From contig PSPW01000001.1 in NCBI GenBank assembly GCA_004195615.1, positions 146,881 through 210,880 on the forward strand: a stretch of DNA of 64,000 nt, read 5' to 3'. This DNA comes from Methanobacteriota archaeon (GTDB taxonomy: Archaea; Thermoplasmatota; Poseidoniia; Poseidoniales; Thalassarchaeaceae). Of this stretch, positions 43,870 to 52,916 are shown piece by piece. Position 1 is the first letter of the stretch. The number at the start of each line of letters is the position of its first letter. The notes under the pieces were generated by a model. That model was not told the DNA's origin. It made no database searches and saw only the letters and a program-made list of their open reading frames with translations. A program made the translations under genes and the position numbers.

Positions 43870-46494
43870 TCAAGAACCCAACGGTTGCACCGAATCATCG
43901 GTTTCTGATAGTTCCGAGTGGAAGCCAGACTTTCTCAGAATGAGTCTTTCTGAGATATTGATGTCCCCCTCCATCATCATCGTCATTGTAAAATCTGGCC
44001 ATTTCTCACCGGGTTGTGCCAACCATCCCGAAAGCTTGTGAGTTCGGCCAACCGAAGGAGTTCTGTTTGCCTTTACAGATTCCAAGGCATCAAGCAGGTC
44101 CAATAGATGATTGAGGGAGGGTTCTGAAATCCCCTTGAATGGGCGAAGATAGCTCTGCAGAGGTCCAACTAATCCTGGATCACAACCATGGTGTCTTGTT
44201 GATGAAAGTCCAGGGGCCTCGGAAATCTCACCTATCGGACGAAGGACTGCTGAACACCATGGAATTTCGATGTCGAGGAATTTATCTACATCTGGACTAT
44301 TCAATATCATTACTAAGAATTCTGAGGAGAAAGGGGCCCACCAAGAATTTGGGAGGTCGCGAATGAAATGTGAAATATCATCTAGGTTAGCTTCTTTTTT
44401 TCCCGAAGAGTGGTCGTGTAGTCTTGACCAAGTGTTTAGATGATGCCCTTCAGGAAGACCGGACCCTATGTCCCTTATTCGGAGAACAGTTCTGTCAAAC
44501 TCATCTTGAGACCTGTTTTCAATCCTATACAACCACTTGAGGCCGATTAGAGCACCTAGGGATTCTCTAGGAGGATGAGAAAGCCAAGCCTCGACTGCCC
44601 AGCCAAGAATGTCCGAATAAGCCTCCGTGGGCAACCATGCTGAGTTTTGTATGAAGTGAGATGCTAACCAAGCTGCCCCACTATTGGCCTGAGTAGGATC
44701 TATTGCGGGCCATGATCTGAGAAGATTGTCTGGGTCAGCTCTAAGTTTTGAGGTGATGGCTTTCGAGAAAACCTGCTTTACAGATTCTGGGGCTTGATCT
44801 GCAAGTTCGGAAATTCTCTCAATTGGCAGATGGTCCAGATCTAAGAGTGCCATCCACTCGGATTCTAATCTTGTAGATACTCGCTGCCATCTTTGCCATC
44901 TGTTATTTTTTGGGGATGCAATCCAAGCTGCTAGTGGATATCTTGCCTCCATCTGATTTGCCCACTCTTCATCCCCATTGGGGTATTGAGATATTGCGGA
45001 CCTAACTATCGTTACCGATGAAGAATCAATTTCATGATGGAATTCTTCATTCATTGAAGAAATTCCCAATATTTCCCAAGGAGAAATCGTTGTACTCTCA
45101 ACTTCTTCAGAGAAATTTGTTGTTTTTCCCTGTTCAATCATTCTGACGGGGATCGTTTCTCCAGAACTTATGCGGTAACTCAACCATGGCAAGGTTCTGA
45201 TTCGATCGATCTCTAGAGTGTCGAATGAAGAAAAGTGACTAGTCATATTATCCATAATTATCAATCTAAGACTCTGATTGGAAGCGATTCGGGATAGTAA
45301 TGATTCTGGCAATTGGTGCTTTATTTCCATTACCAAAGATGTGCTCTTAGTCTCAATAGACCATCGAATTAGGGACTCGGTTACTGCTTTGCCAAGTCCC
45401 CTGAGATCTATCGATTTAATTCTGGAATCATCGATGGCGAAAGTTCGTCTGCCCCATTCCTTTCTGAATTTCCTAAGTGTTGATTCCTCTACCTTTACTC
45501 TTCTCGAAGTGGAAATGCGATCCCGGAGAGAGTTTAATCTCCTCTTCCTTTCTGTTTCTGAGAGTCTTGGATGAACAATCTCAATCCAATGATCAAGAGC
45601 ACCAATTGGATACTCATTTCCATCCATATCCAAGCCACTCAGATCGGCAATTACTAGGGAGTTTGGCCTTGCCGACCTAAGCAGCACTGAACGTGGGAGT
45701 CTCTCCTTAATGATCGCGGCAACTGGCTGGGATGGCCTAATGTCAGGAGATTTACTATGTGGAGAACCCAGAATCCATTCACCTCGGTGATATGTTGGCT
45801 CATCAAGGGGGGCTCGTTGGATTTGATCTGGTTGAGTAAACCAAACTCCGGGCGTTATGATTGGGCTTGCCTGGGAATCGAGTAGTTTGGCCCTAACTAA
45901 TCCAAAAATCGGAGGTTTGTCGGCATATGACTCAATACTTCCCGGGCCAGCTAATTCTGGTGGTGCATTTAGAACCTCAAAATTGGTTCGATCAAACCAC
46001 CTTGGCAAACGTTCGGAGAGAACTGCCCAGTTCCAAGACACCCATTGGTTTCTGGTAGATGTTGCATTTTCTGGGGAAACCTTCTGGGTCCGGTTTGGAA
46101 TTTGCACCATTGTTTCCTTTGGAGGACTCAAAAAACACAGTGTTAGATTTTCTTCGTCCCTAAAAAGTACACAGCAACTATCTCTGTCTAGTGGTAGGTC
46201 TTGCAATTCCAATACTTTCGACCACTCGTCCTCTTCCAGCATCTCCCAACCCCGCTCGGTTAATCTGATTCTGGCTCCTCTGGAACCTGGAGGGAGGTCA
46301 CTAGTTGCAAGATCGTCGTCTCTCATCCTCTTAATCTCAGCAGAAACGTGGGGCATCCTCAGCTTTGAGTCGGAAGACAATTCTGACACCGTAGCTTCAC
46401 TCTGTGCGAGTCTTGAAAGTAATCTTCGACGGTGCTTGCTTCTAATTTTTTTAGGTGTTTTTTGCTTGTCGACAGAGGAAGGTTCTGACATCAA
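43870..46494 (-). CDS. large protein with N-terminal winged helix, unknown
   Basis: 874 residues. After a basic start (KTPKKIRSKHRRR) a MarR-like winged helix covers residues 18-90 (LLSRLAQSEATVSELSSDSKLRMPHVSAEIKRM, then the wing GARIRLTERGWEMLE). The remaining 780 residues have no recognised domain; they are rich in Trp and Ser, with several LSxRxxRW and PWxxxRI patterns and a helical middle. Perhaps a lineage-specific DNA-binding protein. The gap upstream of its ATG holds an exact ATTTCCA-G-TGGAAAT palindrome, which could be its own operator or an origin box. Confidence 0.75.
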   Translation of the reverse strand: MMSEPSSVDKQKTPKKIRSKHRRRLLSRLAQSEATVSELSSDSKLRMPHVSAEIKRMRDDDLATSDLPPGSRGARIRLTERGWEMLEEDEWSKVLELQDLPLDRDSCCVLFRDEENLTLCFLSPPKETMVQIPNRTQKVSPENATSTRNQWVSWNWAVLSERLPRWFDRTNFEVLNAPPELAGPGSIESYADKPPIFGLVRAKLLDSQASPIITPGVWFTQPDQIQRAPLDEPTYHRGEWILGSPHSKSPDIRPSQPVAAIIKERLPRSVLLRSARPNSLVIADLSGLDMDGNEYPIGALDHWIEIVHPRLSETERKRRLNSLRDRISTSRRVKVEESTLRKFRKEWGRRTFAIDDSRIKSIDLRGLGKAVTESLIRWSIETKSTSLVMEIKHQLPESLLSRIASNQSLRLIIMDNMTSHFSSFDTLEIDRIRTLPWLSYRISSGETIPVRMIEQGKTTNFSEEVESTTISPWEILGISSMNEEFHHEIDSSSVTIVRSAISQYPNGDEEWANQMEARYPLAAWIASPKNNRWQRWQRVSTRLESEWMALLDLDHLPIERISELADQAPESVKQVFSKAITSKLRADPDNLLRSWPAIDPTQANSGAAWLASHFIQNSAWLPTEAYSDILGWAVEAWLSHPPRESLGALIGLKWLYRIENRSQDEFDRTVLRIRDIGSGLPEGHHLNTWSRLHDHSSGKKEANLDDISHFIRDLPNSWWAPFSSEFLVMILNSPDVDKFLDIEIPWCSAVLRPIGEISEAPGLSSTRHHGCDPGLVGPLQSYLRPFKGISEPSLNHLLDLLDALESVKANRTPSVGRTHKLSGWLAQPGEKWPDFTMTMMMEGDINISERLILRKSGFHSELSETDDSVQPLGS

Positions 46495-46745
46495 GAAACA
46501 CCTTCAGAATAAGTCTATGAGGAAGATAGTAATAAAATGTTTGTTTTTGTTACATTTAGTTATATATTTCCAGTGGAAATAAGGAAGCTGCCAACATACA
46601 CTGGAAGAAATAGATAGAATATTGGAATAAAGGTGTCATTATTTGTAACCAAGAAGAAGAAATACATACAGAAGCATTATATCACCATCCGCTATCCTGT
46701 AAAAAGTGGACAACATAGTAATCCCGAAAAGAGTAGAGTGAAAAT
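46495..46745. other. AT-rich divergent gap with origin-box-like palindrome
   Basis: 251 bases between two divergent genes. At 46566-46580 lies ATTTCCAGTGGAAAT, an exact inverted repeat around a central G that matches the archaeal mini origin-recognition-box core TTCCAGTGGAAA. A second, oppositely oriented half, CACTGGAAG, lies near 46599-46607. The flanks are very AT-rich. Either origin boxes for the Orc1/Cdc6 encoded 5 kb away or an operator for one of the two winged-helix genes would fit. Confidence 0.45.
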
Positions 46746-47000
46746 ATGAGGACTACAAGACTAAGACAAAAGATCAAGAAATTCCTGGACGAAAGAGGAG
46801 AAGCAAATACCACTGAAATACTCGAGCATGTGAACTCGACGATGAGGCATGGAACAACCCCTCAACAACTTGGAAATGTACTTTCTAAAGACAAGGACAT
46901 CCTCAAGGTTGCAACCACCAAGAGAGGGGGGGCCCTCTCTGGCAGGTACGAAATATGCGTCTGGCAGGTTCGCCCTGGAGCATTGGATGAAAAGGCCTGA
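46746..47000 (+). CDS. small winged-helix-like protein
   Basis: 84 residues: MRTTRLRQKIKKFLDERGEANTTEILEHVNSTMRHGTTPQQLGNVLSKDKDILKVA then a basic beta hairpin (TTKRGGALSGRYEICVW). The helix-turn-helix plus wing is good, so nucleic acid binding is likely. No named family. It converges on the aldolase gene with no gap (stop at 47000, aldolase stop from 47001). Confidence 0.7.
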   Translation: MRTTRLRQKIKKFLDERGEANTTEILEHVNSTMRHGTTPQQLGNVLSKDKDILKVATTKRGGALSGRYEICVWQVRPGALDEKA

Positions 47001-48023
47001 TTAGGTCTCTAGTTCTTCATTCCAATCGCCACTTCGGGCCAAGCTGTTCATCTTCGCTCTATGGGAGAATGCTAAGCGGCTAGCAGAGTTGGGATCTTCT
47101 ACGTTTTCTGCAGCCCATTTCACTAGTGCATCGGCCTGAAGTGCCCGTCCGTAGGAGTATGATAGTTGCCAAGGATGTTCGACACTCATTTTATTCATCA
47201 GATTGAGATGGGCTGTAGCATCTTCATCCGACTGACCGCCCGAAAGGAATACTATCCCAGAGAGGTTATGCGGGACATGCTTCGTAAGGCACTCGACGGT
47301 CATCCGAGCCACTTCCTCTCTGGAAATTTGGTTATTGCAATCCTTTCCCGCGATAATCATGTTGGGCTTCAAAAGCGCCCCAGGAATATGGACCCCTTGT
47401 TTCTCACATTCTGAGAAGGTAGCATCGAGAATCGAGGATGTTACTTCTTGGCACCGGCTAGCATCATGATCGCCATCCATCAGAACCTCGGGTTCAATGA
47501 TGGGGACTAACCCTTGCTCTTGACAAATTGCAGAATATCTTGCAAGGGCATGCGCATTTGTGGAAATACATGCCGAACTCGGACGACCGTCACCTATTCT
47601 AATTACTGCGCGCCACTTGGCGAATCTTGCCCCCATTGAGAAGTATTCGGCACATCGTTCCCTAAGTCCATCTAGGCCCTCGGTAATCTTTTCACCTAGA
47701 TGATTAGCTAGTTCCTTTGCCCCGGTGTCAACTTTTATCCCTGGTAAAATTCCCCTTCGAGACAGTTCTTCGGGAATTGGAGTCCCATCATTCATCGATT
47801 GACGGATTGTCTCGTCAAATAGAATCACTCCGCTGATTGCTGACTCATAACCATCAGTAGAGAAGAGGTTTGTGCGATATTTCCTTCTGGCATCGGAAGA
47901 AGGCTTCACGCCAACGGCCTCAAGGCGGTTTGACATGGTTCCATTGCTCTCGTCAGCAGCCAGAATCCCCCTTCCGGGAGAAACTAATTCTCTCGCATTT
48001 TTCTCCAATAATTGCCTGTCCAT
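47001..48023 (-). CDS. fructose-bisphosphate aldolase, class I (eukaryote/bacterial type)
   Basis: Interconverts fructose 1,6-bisphosphate and two triose phosphates through a Schiff base. Motifs of the classical class I enzyme are clear: SPGRGILAADESNGTM, RRKYRTNLF, ILPGIKVDTG, GARFAKWRAVIRI with the catalytic-site Lys, EPEVLMDGDH, LLKPNMI with the Schiff-base Lys near residue 220, VFLSGGQSDEDAT and YGRALQ. This is not the archaeal DhnA-type aldolase, so acquisition is likely. The next upstream gene encodes fructose bisphosphatase. Confidence 0.93.
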   Translation of the reverse strand: MDRQLLEKNARELVSPGRGILAADESNGTMSNRLEAVGVKPSSDARRKYRTNLFSTDGYESAISGVILFDETIRQSMNDGTPIPEELSRRGILPGIKVDTGAKELANHLGEKITEGLDGLRERCAEYFSMGARFAKWRAVIRIGDGRPSSACISTNAHALARYSAICQEQGLVPIIEPEVLMDGDHDASRCQEVTSSILDATFSECEKQGVHIPGALLKPNMIIAGKDCNNQISREEVARMTVECLTKHVPHNLSGIVFLSGGQSDEDATAHLNLMNKMSVEHPWQLSYSYGRALQADALVKWAAENVEDPNSASRLAFSHRAKMNSLARSGDWNEELET

Positions 48024-48100
48024 ATGCCTACCTCGATAAAGTGGAAAACGTTCTGAGAAAAGAAACCATCGTCAAACGGATTAGAGATATAAAACGGGGC

Positions 48101-49060
48101 CTATGTCGGAACTATTGTTGAAGAAAAGTAATGATTGTTGGAATTTACATCTATTATCTCTGAATTGACCCTGTGGCTACCATTTTCCAGGATTTCCACG
48201 CACTTTGTCCGACCATCACATACCCCAGAACCGATGAAGACTGAATCGTCGGTAGAGCAAAGTTCGTCTCGGGCCCAGATTCTCTCGATATCTCCGTCGA
48301 TCATTTTCTCTGCCCTCTCTCTATGTCCATCGTTCTTGAAGACAAGTCGGCCTTCGAAGGGAGCACCTAGGCCCCTCAATGCAGTAGCTGTGATCACTCC
48401 TTCAGGGGCGGCCCCAATACCCATTAGCATATCTATTTCTGAATTCGGATCAGCAGCATTTAGGGCTGCAGTGATATCTCCATCGCCAATCAATATAGGT
48501 TTGACTCCGAGATTCTTCAAGTCCCTAATTAGCTCCTCATGCCTAGGCCTATCCATGACTACAACTTGCATTTCCTCGGGTCTCTTGCCTAGTGCTCCAG
48601 AGGCCCCTTCGATGTTGTAGTCAACGTCTGCCTCCAGACTAGTGGCACCAGAAATTTCTGCAGGTCCTGCAATCTTGTCCATGTAACAGTCTGGAGCATG
48701 CAAAAGAGAACCGCGTGGACCTGCCGCGAGTACAGACATCGCATTTGGTAAATCCGAAGCTACGTGATTTGTACATTCTAGAGGGTCGACTGCAATGTCT
48801 ATCGACGGGGCAGTCGGGTCTCCCTGCTTTGATCCTAGAGGCTCGCCGATCCATAGCATTGGGGCATCGTCCCTCTCTCCTTCACCAATGGCAACCCTGC
48901 CATCGAATGGTACTGAGTCGAAGACTGCACGCATTGCTTCAACTGCTGCTCCATCCGCAGCCTTACCATCCCCAAGACCCCTCCATTTGGAGGCAGCAAT
49001 GGCTGCGGCCTCAGTAGCCTTCAGCAATTCAGGTATCAGGTCCGCTGTTGACACGGCCAT
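48101..49060 (-). CDS. glpX: fructose-1,6-bisphosphatase class II (GlpX)
   Basis: Gluconeogenic phosphatase. Motifs: KGDGKAADGAAVEAMR-like start region, IGEGERDDAPMLWIGE with metal-binding Glu and Asp, IDIAVDPLECTNHVA, DKIAGP, VVVMDRPRHEELI, LIGDGDITAAL, and MGIGAAPEGVITATALR. DPLEGT of the family reads DPLECT here, a small change in the substrate loop. Length (319 aa) is normal. It sits beside the aldolase on the same strand; together they bring triose phosphates to fructose 6-phosphate. Confidence 0.92.
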   Translation of the reverse strand: MAVSTADLIPELLKATEAAAIAASKWRGLGDGKAADGAAVEAMRAVFDSVPFDGRVAIGEGERDDAPMLWIGEPLGSKQGDPTAPSIDIAVDPLECTNHVASDLPNAMSVLAAGPRGSLLHAPDCYMDKIAGPAEISGATSLEADVDYNIEGASGALGKRPEEMQVVVMDRPRHEELIRDLKNLGVKPILIGDGDITAALNAADPNSEIDMLMGIGAAPEGVITATALRGLGAPFEGRLVFKNDGHRERAEKMIDGDIERIWARDELCSTDDSVFIGSGVCDGRTKCVEILENGSHRVNSEIIDVNSNNHYFSSTIVPT

Positions 49061-49078
49061 GTGAGAGGGTTAGGGAAT

Positions 49079-49564
49079 TCAATCCTGCGGGTGAGATTTC
49101 TTCTTTCTCAGAACTCTGATATCCTCAATTGACACATCTGGATACTGTCCATCTTCATCCTTCTCAATTGGCTTTAACATGTCCCATGCGCAAAGCAGTC
49201 CTGCACTTACTCCACAAAGGGCCTCCATCTCCACTCCTGTAGTCCAGTGTGTCCGAACTGTAACTGTACAACGCAGATTTCGCCCCTCTATTTTCCAATC
49301 GACATTACAACCCTCAATAGGAATTGGGTGGCAATGAGGAAGGGTGCGAGATGTCTCCTTGACGGCTTGAATTGCTGATATTGTTGAGGCTTCTCGGACA
49401 TCTCCCTTAGGAGAATTACCATTGATGACTAAATCAACAGACTCGGCAGAGAGACGTATTAATCCAGTAGCGGTAGCTTCCCGTTCAACTATTGGTTTTG
49501 AGCCGACATCAATTATTCCAGACCAAGCCTCATCCATTGTCTCACTATGCCTCCGAGAAGGCAC
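49079..49564 (-). CDS. moaC: cyclic pyranopterin monophosphate synthase (MoaC)
   Basis: Second part of the first step of molybdenum cofactor synthesis. Motifs: MDEAWSGIIDVGSKPIVEREATATG, AVKETSRTLPHCHPIPIEGCNVDWKI with catalytic-region His and Lys, VRTHWTTGVEMEALCGVSAGLLCAWDMLKPIEKDEDGQYP, ending with IEDIRVLRKKKS. Length (161 aa) is normal. An in-frame ATG at 49537 is an alternative start. It lies next to moaE on the same strand. Confidence 0.93.
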   Translation of the reverse strand: MPSRRHSETMDEAWSGIIDVGSKPIVEREATATGLIRLSAESVDLVINGNSPKGDVREASTISAIQAVKETSRTLPHCHPIPIEGCNVDWKIEGRNLRCTVTVRTHWTTGVEMEALCGVSAGLLCAWDMLKPIEKDEDGQYPDVSIEDIRVLRKKKSHPQD

Positions 49565-49613
49565 TCACTATTCAGAAGCTCGGAGTCGAAGCAAGAATCC
49601 AGGATTCAATGCT

Positions 49614-50033
49614 TCATCCCAGACCAGACTTCCAGAACTCACCGTCCTCACGAATCTCCTTCTTCCACAAAGGGGCTTGTTTCTTTAACTCAGAAATCAG
49701 CCATGCACAAGCTGTGAAACCCTCCTCCCTGTGAGCGGAACCAACATGAATGCAGACTATGTTTTCACCTGGCTCGACTGAACCAATTCGATGGGCCATG
49801 ACAACAGATCTAACCCCGAACTCAGATAATGCCTCATTTGCGAGTCCCCGAAGAACGTTTGGCAGTTCTTCCGCCCATGCATCAAATTCTAGACTCTTCA
49901 CAGCGAAGCCATCCTCTTTCCCCCTGGTCACCCCTACGAAGCTCACGATGCTACCACAACCCTGTGAATCAATCAGACCTCTCAATTTAGCGATATTGAG
50001 TGGTTTGCTGGCTACCTCGATATGGACGGCCAC
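49614..50033 (-). CDS. moaE: molybdopterin synthase catalytic subunit (MoaE)
   Basis: Inserts the two dithiolene sulfurs with MoaD. Motifs: GSIVSFVGVTRGKEDGFAVKSLEFDAW, MAHRIGSVEPGENIVCIHVGSAHREEGFTACAWLISELKKQAPLWKKEIREDGEFW, including the active-site Lys pair near KKQAPLWKKE. Length (139 aa) is normal. moaD is not visible nearby. The FAD oxidoreductase frame on the opposite strand runs through part of this gene but its real start is outside. Confidence 0.93.
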   Translation of the reverse strand: MAVHIEVASKPLNIAKLRGLIDSQGCGSIVSFVGVTRGKEDGFAVKSLEFDAWAEELPNVLRGLANEALSEFGVRSVVMAHRIGSVEPGENIVCIHVGSAHREEGFTACAWLISELKKQAPLWKKEIREDGEFWKSGLG

Positions 50034-50094
50034 AGCACCCTATGAGATTTCTCGCTTGAAATCGACGGATGACCCAACTGTTCAAGCGAGCATC

Positions 50095-51333
50095 ATGATT
50101 CGCAATATTGTGAGCGACCAAGTGCACGTCCTAGGCGCTGGATTATCTGGATTGTCCGCCGCAACAATACTTGCGCGATCTGGAAAGGAGGTCCATGTTC
50201 ATGAGATTCGGAAAGACAGCGGCGCGAGATTTGATGGTGACTTCCAAGGAATTGAGAATTGGACTAGCGAAGTAGACTTCTTCGACGAGTTGGAAGAATG
50301 GGGTTTTGATTCTAGTGAGTTCAAGTCTGATGCATTCGGGATAATTGACCTCATCCATCCGGATGATGTGATAACCCACCCAGAGACTGATGGTGTGGCA
50401 TTCAGAGTAGTGGAGAGGGGAACAGCAAGTCACACAATAGACCAGGCATTCAAAAGGATGGCTTTGGAATCAGGCGTAATAATCCACTATGGCGTAAGGA
50501 GATCTCCAGAAGACTGCGACATTGTTGCTGCTGGGCCGAAAGAATCCAGCGCAGTTGCGTATGGCGAAATCTTTGAGACGGACCATCGAAACATTGTGGC
50601 CTTCCAACTGAATGACAAATTGGCTCCAGGGGCGTACTCATACTTGATCATCATCGATGGTATCGGCCTTATTTGCACATGCCTGTGGAGGAAGCAGAGG
50701 AATAGTGGACGCTATCTTGACGAGACTATTGCGTGGTATGAGCAGAACTACGAACTGAATAGGAAACCGATAAAGAGAGTTGGGGGCAAGGGTGACTTTG
50801 GACTTCCAACGAAATACATGCATGAAGGAAGATTCTACGTTGGAGAGGCAGGAGGATTGCAGGACTTCATGTGGGGTTTCGGGATGAGGTACGCGATTAC
50901 CAGCGGAGTTCTATCTGCCAAAGCCATACTTGGAGAGTTCGAATACGAGAAAGAAGTCAGGAAGCGTCTATTACCACTAGTTAGGGCCAGTGCAATTAAC
51001 CGATTCCTGATGAACAGAGTAGGAGATAGGGGATTCAAGATGGTGGCAAACCAGTGGATGAGGGATCAGAAGAAGAAAGGAGATGGTCTCAGCTTCATGC
51101 GTTGGCTGTACAAGCCAGGACTGGTGCGAAGAGCACTGTGGCCGATTGTGAAAATTGGCATGCTGAGAAGGAAGGTTCTCACCGATGGAAGAACAGTGCA
51201 CAGGATGCCATTCAGGCGCCCTCTCAAAAGAGACTCTTGGGAGCCAAGTGTGGAAGCAGTAAAAATCCGAGAACATTGGAAATCGGTGAGGAAAGGCGGT
51301 GGAACGCTGTCTTTCAAAGAGTCGGATGCTTAG
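50095..51333 (+). CDS. FAD-dependent oxidoreductase, geranylgeranyl-reductase-like
   Basis: Begins MIRNIVSDQVHVLGAGLSGLSAATILARSGKEVHVHEIR, the Rossmann FAD motif, and has the second FAD contact FYVGEAGGLQDFMWGFGMRYAITSGVLSAKAI near residue 265. The middle matches the substrate domain of plant-type geranylgeranyl reductases only loosely. The open frame extends upstream to 49750 across moaE; ATG 50095 gives the proper N-terminus. The last 100 residues are basic and may touch the membrane. Substrate unknown; an isoprenoid is a guess. Confidence 0.78.
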   Translation: MIRNIVSDQVHVLGAGLSGLSAATILARSGKEVHVHEIRKDSGARFDGDFQGIENWTSEVDFFDELEEWGFDSSEFKSDAFGIIDLIHPDDVITHPETDGVAFRVVERGTASHTIDQAFKRMALESGVIIHYGVRRSPEDCDIVAAGPKESSAVAYGEIFETDHRNIVAFQLNDKLAPGAYSYLIIIDGIGLICTCLWRKQRNSGRYLDETIAWYEQNYELNRKPIKRVGGKGDFGLPTKYMHEGRFYVGEAGGLQDFMWGFGMRYAITSGVLSAKAILGEFEYEKEVRKRLLPLVRASAINRFLMNRVGDRGFKMVANQWMRDQKKKGDGLSFMRWLYKPGLVRRALWPIVKIGMLRRKVLTDGRTVHRMPFRRPLKRDSWEPSVEAVKIREHWKSVRKGGGTLSFKESDA

Positions 51334-51359
51334 CCTAGTTCTGCCTCCGTTTGATTGAT

Positions 51360-52244
51360 ATGGCGGAACTCGCTCGAGTGAGCATGACATCGTGGCCCGA
51401 ACTAAAGCCCATGAAGAACCGCCTCGTAAACTACGGAGTGACTGAAAACGGAGTAGCGATTATCGAACTAGTTTCGGACTCCGACGGAGAGCCATTGGAA
51501 GGAGACAGAACATCGGTAAACACCTACACAAGAGAGATGTGGCATGACATTGACGATGCGATTCTAAACGCTAGATTCGATGATGATGTCTCAGTGATAC
51601 TCCTAACCGGACATGGTGAGAAGTTCTTTTCCGCGGGAGCTAGCATCAAGTACCTCAACAAACTCACTCCCGGGTACAAATATTTCTTCTGCCTGCATGC
51701 CAACGAGACCCTGTCTCGCCTGGAGCAAACACCCAAGTTAGTTATCGCAGCCCTGAATGGCCACACAGTTGGAGGAGGCCTGGAGATCGCCATGGCAGCA
51801 GACATCAGAATCGCTAGGAAGGGAAACTTCCAGGTTGGCCTTCCAGAGGTCTCATTGGGGGTACTGGCAGGAACTGGGGGGACTGCGAGGCTTTCACGAT
51901 TGGTCGGCAAGGCAAAGGCAATGGAAATCATGGTCACTGGCAGGAAGTTCTCCTTCGAGGAAGCAAAGGACATGGACTTGGTGCATGACATCTACGATAG
52001 CATGACTCTCGAGGAATTCCACCAGGACGTCCTTGACTATTCAAGCCGCTTCACGCTACCCTTCGCTGCGGCGAAGGCCATAGGGAACATCAAGCGTAGC
52101 GTGCAGAGCGGAATGGAGATCCCACTAGAGTATCACTTGGCATTGGAGCGGGAATTGCAATCTGACTTGTTCCAGTCAGACGACGCAAAGACGGGGATCA
52201 AGGCCTACGTCGAAAAGCAGACCCCGAGATTCGAAGGGAAGTAG
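51360..52244 (+). CDS. enoyl-CoA hydratase/isomerase family protein
   Basis: Crotonase fold. Visible: DVSVILLTGHGEKFFSAGASIKYL (the first oxyanion-hole segment), VIAALNGHTVGGGLEIAMAADIRIA (second oxyanion Gly and helix), VGLPEVSLGVLAGTGGTARLSRLVGKAKAMEIMVTG (with the Glu typical of hydratases), and a C-terminal helical domain. Length (294 aa) is normal. ATG 51360 is preferred to the in-frame TTG at 51351. A partner 3-hydroxyacyl-CoA dehydrogenase lies at 63 kb, but the substrate cannot be read. Confidence 0.88.
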   Translation: MAELARVSMTSWPELKPMKNRLVNYGVTENGVAIIELVSDSDGEPLEGDRTSVNTYTREMWHDIDDAILNARFDDDVSVILLTGHGEKFFSAGASIKYLNKLTPGYKYFFCLHANETLSRLEQTPKLVIAALNGHTVGGGLEIAMAADIRIARKGNFQVGLPEVSLGVLAGTGGTARLSRLVGKAKAMEIMVTGRKFSFEEAKDMDLVHDIYDSMTLEEFHQDVLDYSSRFTLPFAAAKAIGNIKRSVQSGMEIPLEYHLALERELQSDLFQSDDAKTGIKAYVEKQTPRFEGK

Positions 52245-52245
52245 C

Positions 52246-52725
52246 TCACAACTGATTCTCTAGTTGATTGCTGATTTCATCGAAATTAGCAACAGCAATC
52301 CCGTAGTCAAACATCTCAGAGACCCATCTCTCGTCTTCTGGTGCTGAAGAACAAATTACCTTGATATCACCATACCACTGCATTCTCTGAGAAATTGAAG
52401 TCGTGAGAAACCAATAGTCAACATTCCCATGTATACTGAGTACATCTACGGGTTCATCGATCAACTCGACTGACTTGAAAATCGGTCGGTTGCCGATGGT
52501 AGTCATGGGGTCACTACATTCGTTGCAGAGTCCACACTCTGGACATATCAGAAACACATTCTTACCTAGTTCTTCCAGGAATGCTGATAATTCATAGATG
52601 GTTTCCTCTCCTCCTCCATCAATCCCAACCAATGCCCAATTATCCTGAATTGATGCAATTTCAGCAGCAACCCTACTCTCAGCTTGTCTAATTGTGTGTA
52701 AATCAAATCTACCCATTTGCGCCAT
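52246..52725 (-). CDS. hypothetical protein with Cys cluster
   Basis: 159 residues, not recognised. An alpha/beta start (NWALVGIDGGGEETIYELSAFLEELGKNVFLIC) leads into a Cys cluster CPECGLCNEC near residue 80 that could bind zinc or an iron-sulfur centre. The rest is mixed and acidic. It converges with the hydratase (one base apart) and starts 24 bases before the duplicated regulatory region on the other side. Confidence 0.6.
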   Translation of the reverse strand: MAQMGRFDLHTIRQAESRVAAEIASIQDNWALVGIDGGGEETIYELSAFLEELGKNVFLICPECGLCNECSDPMTTIGNRPIFKSVELIDEPVDVLSIHGNVDYWFLTTSISQRMQWYGDIKVICSSAPEDERWVSEMFDYGIAVANFDEISNQLENQL

Positions 52726-52748
52726 TATTGGTGGGCGACCTCCTAAAC

Positions 52749-52874
52749 ACCTTCTCCGAACATATACGAACTAGGACATGGTGTAATTGTCGACACCTAA
52801 CATGTTCTGGGACCTTCTCCGAACATATACGAACTAGGACATGGTGTAATTGTCGACACCTAACATGTTCTGGG
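52749..52874. repeat. exact tandem duplication of 63 bases with operator-like motifs
   Basis: Two identical 63-base copies (52749-52811, 52812-52874) lie just before the NirK-like gene. Each contains CCGAACATAT (52756 and 52819) and, 44 bases later, ACATGTTCTG (52800 and 52863), a facing pair of the motif that also occurs at 56.06 kb and 60.39 kb. CGACACCTAACATGTTC in each copy resembles CGACCCTAACATGTCC at 60425. A double operator for the downstream gene is the best explanation. Confidence 0.8.
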
Positions 52875-52916
52875 ATTGGGTAATAGTGGCACCATCATTC
52901 GGAGGGGTGAGAGAAA

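Noticed and set aside
49750-50094. N-terminal extension of the FAD oxidoreductase frame across moaE
   Set aside because: The extra residues are low-complexity and antisense to a clear MoaE; the Rossmann motif begins right after ATG 50095.
52749-52874. Possible short CRISPR array
   Set aside because: Only two copies, directly adjacent with no spacer, and no cas genes nearby; a tandem duplication of a promoter segment fits better.
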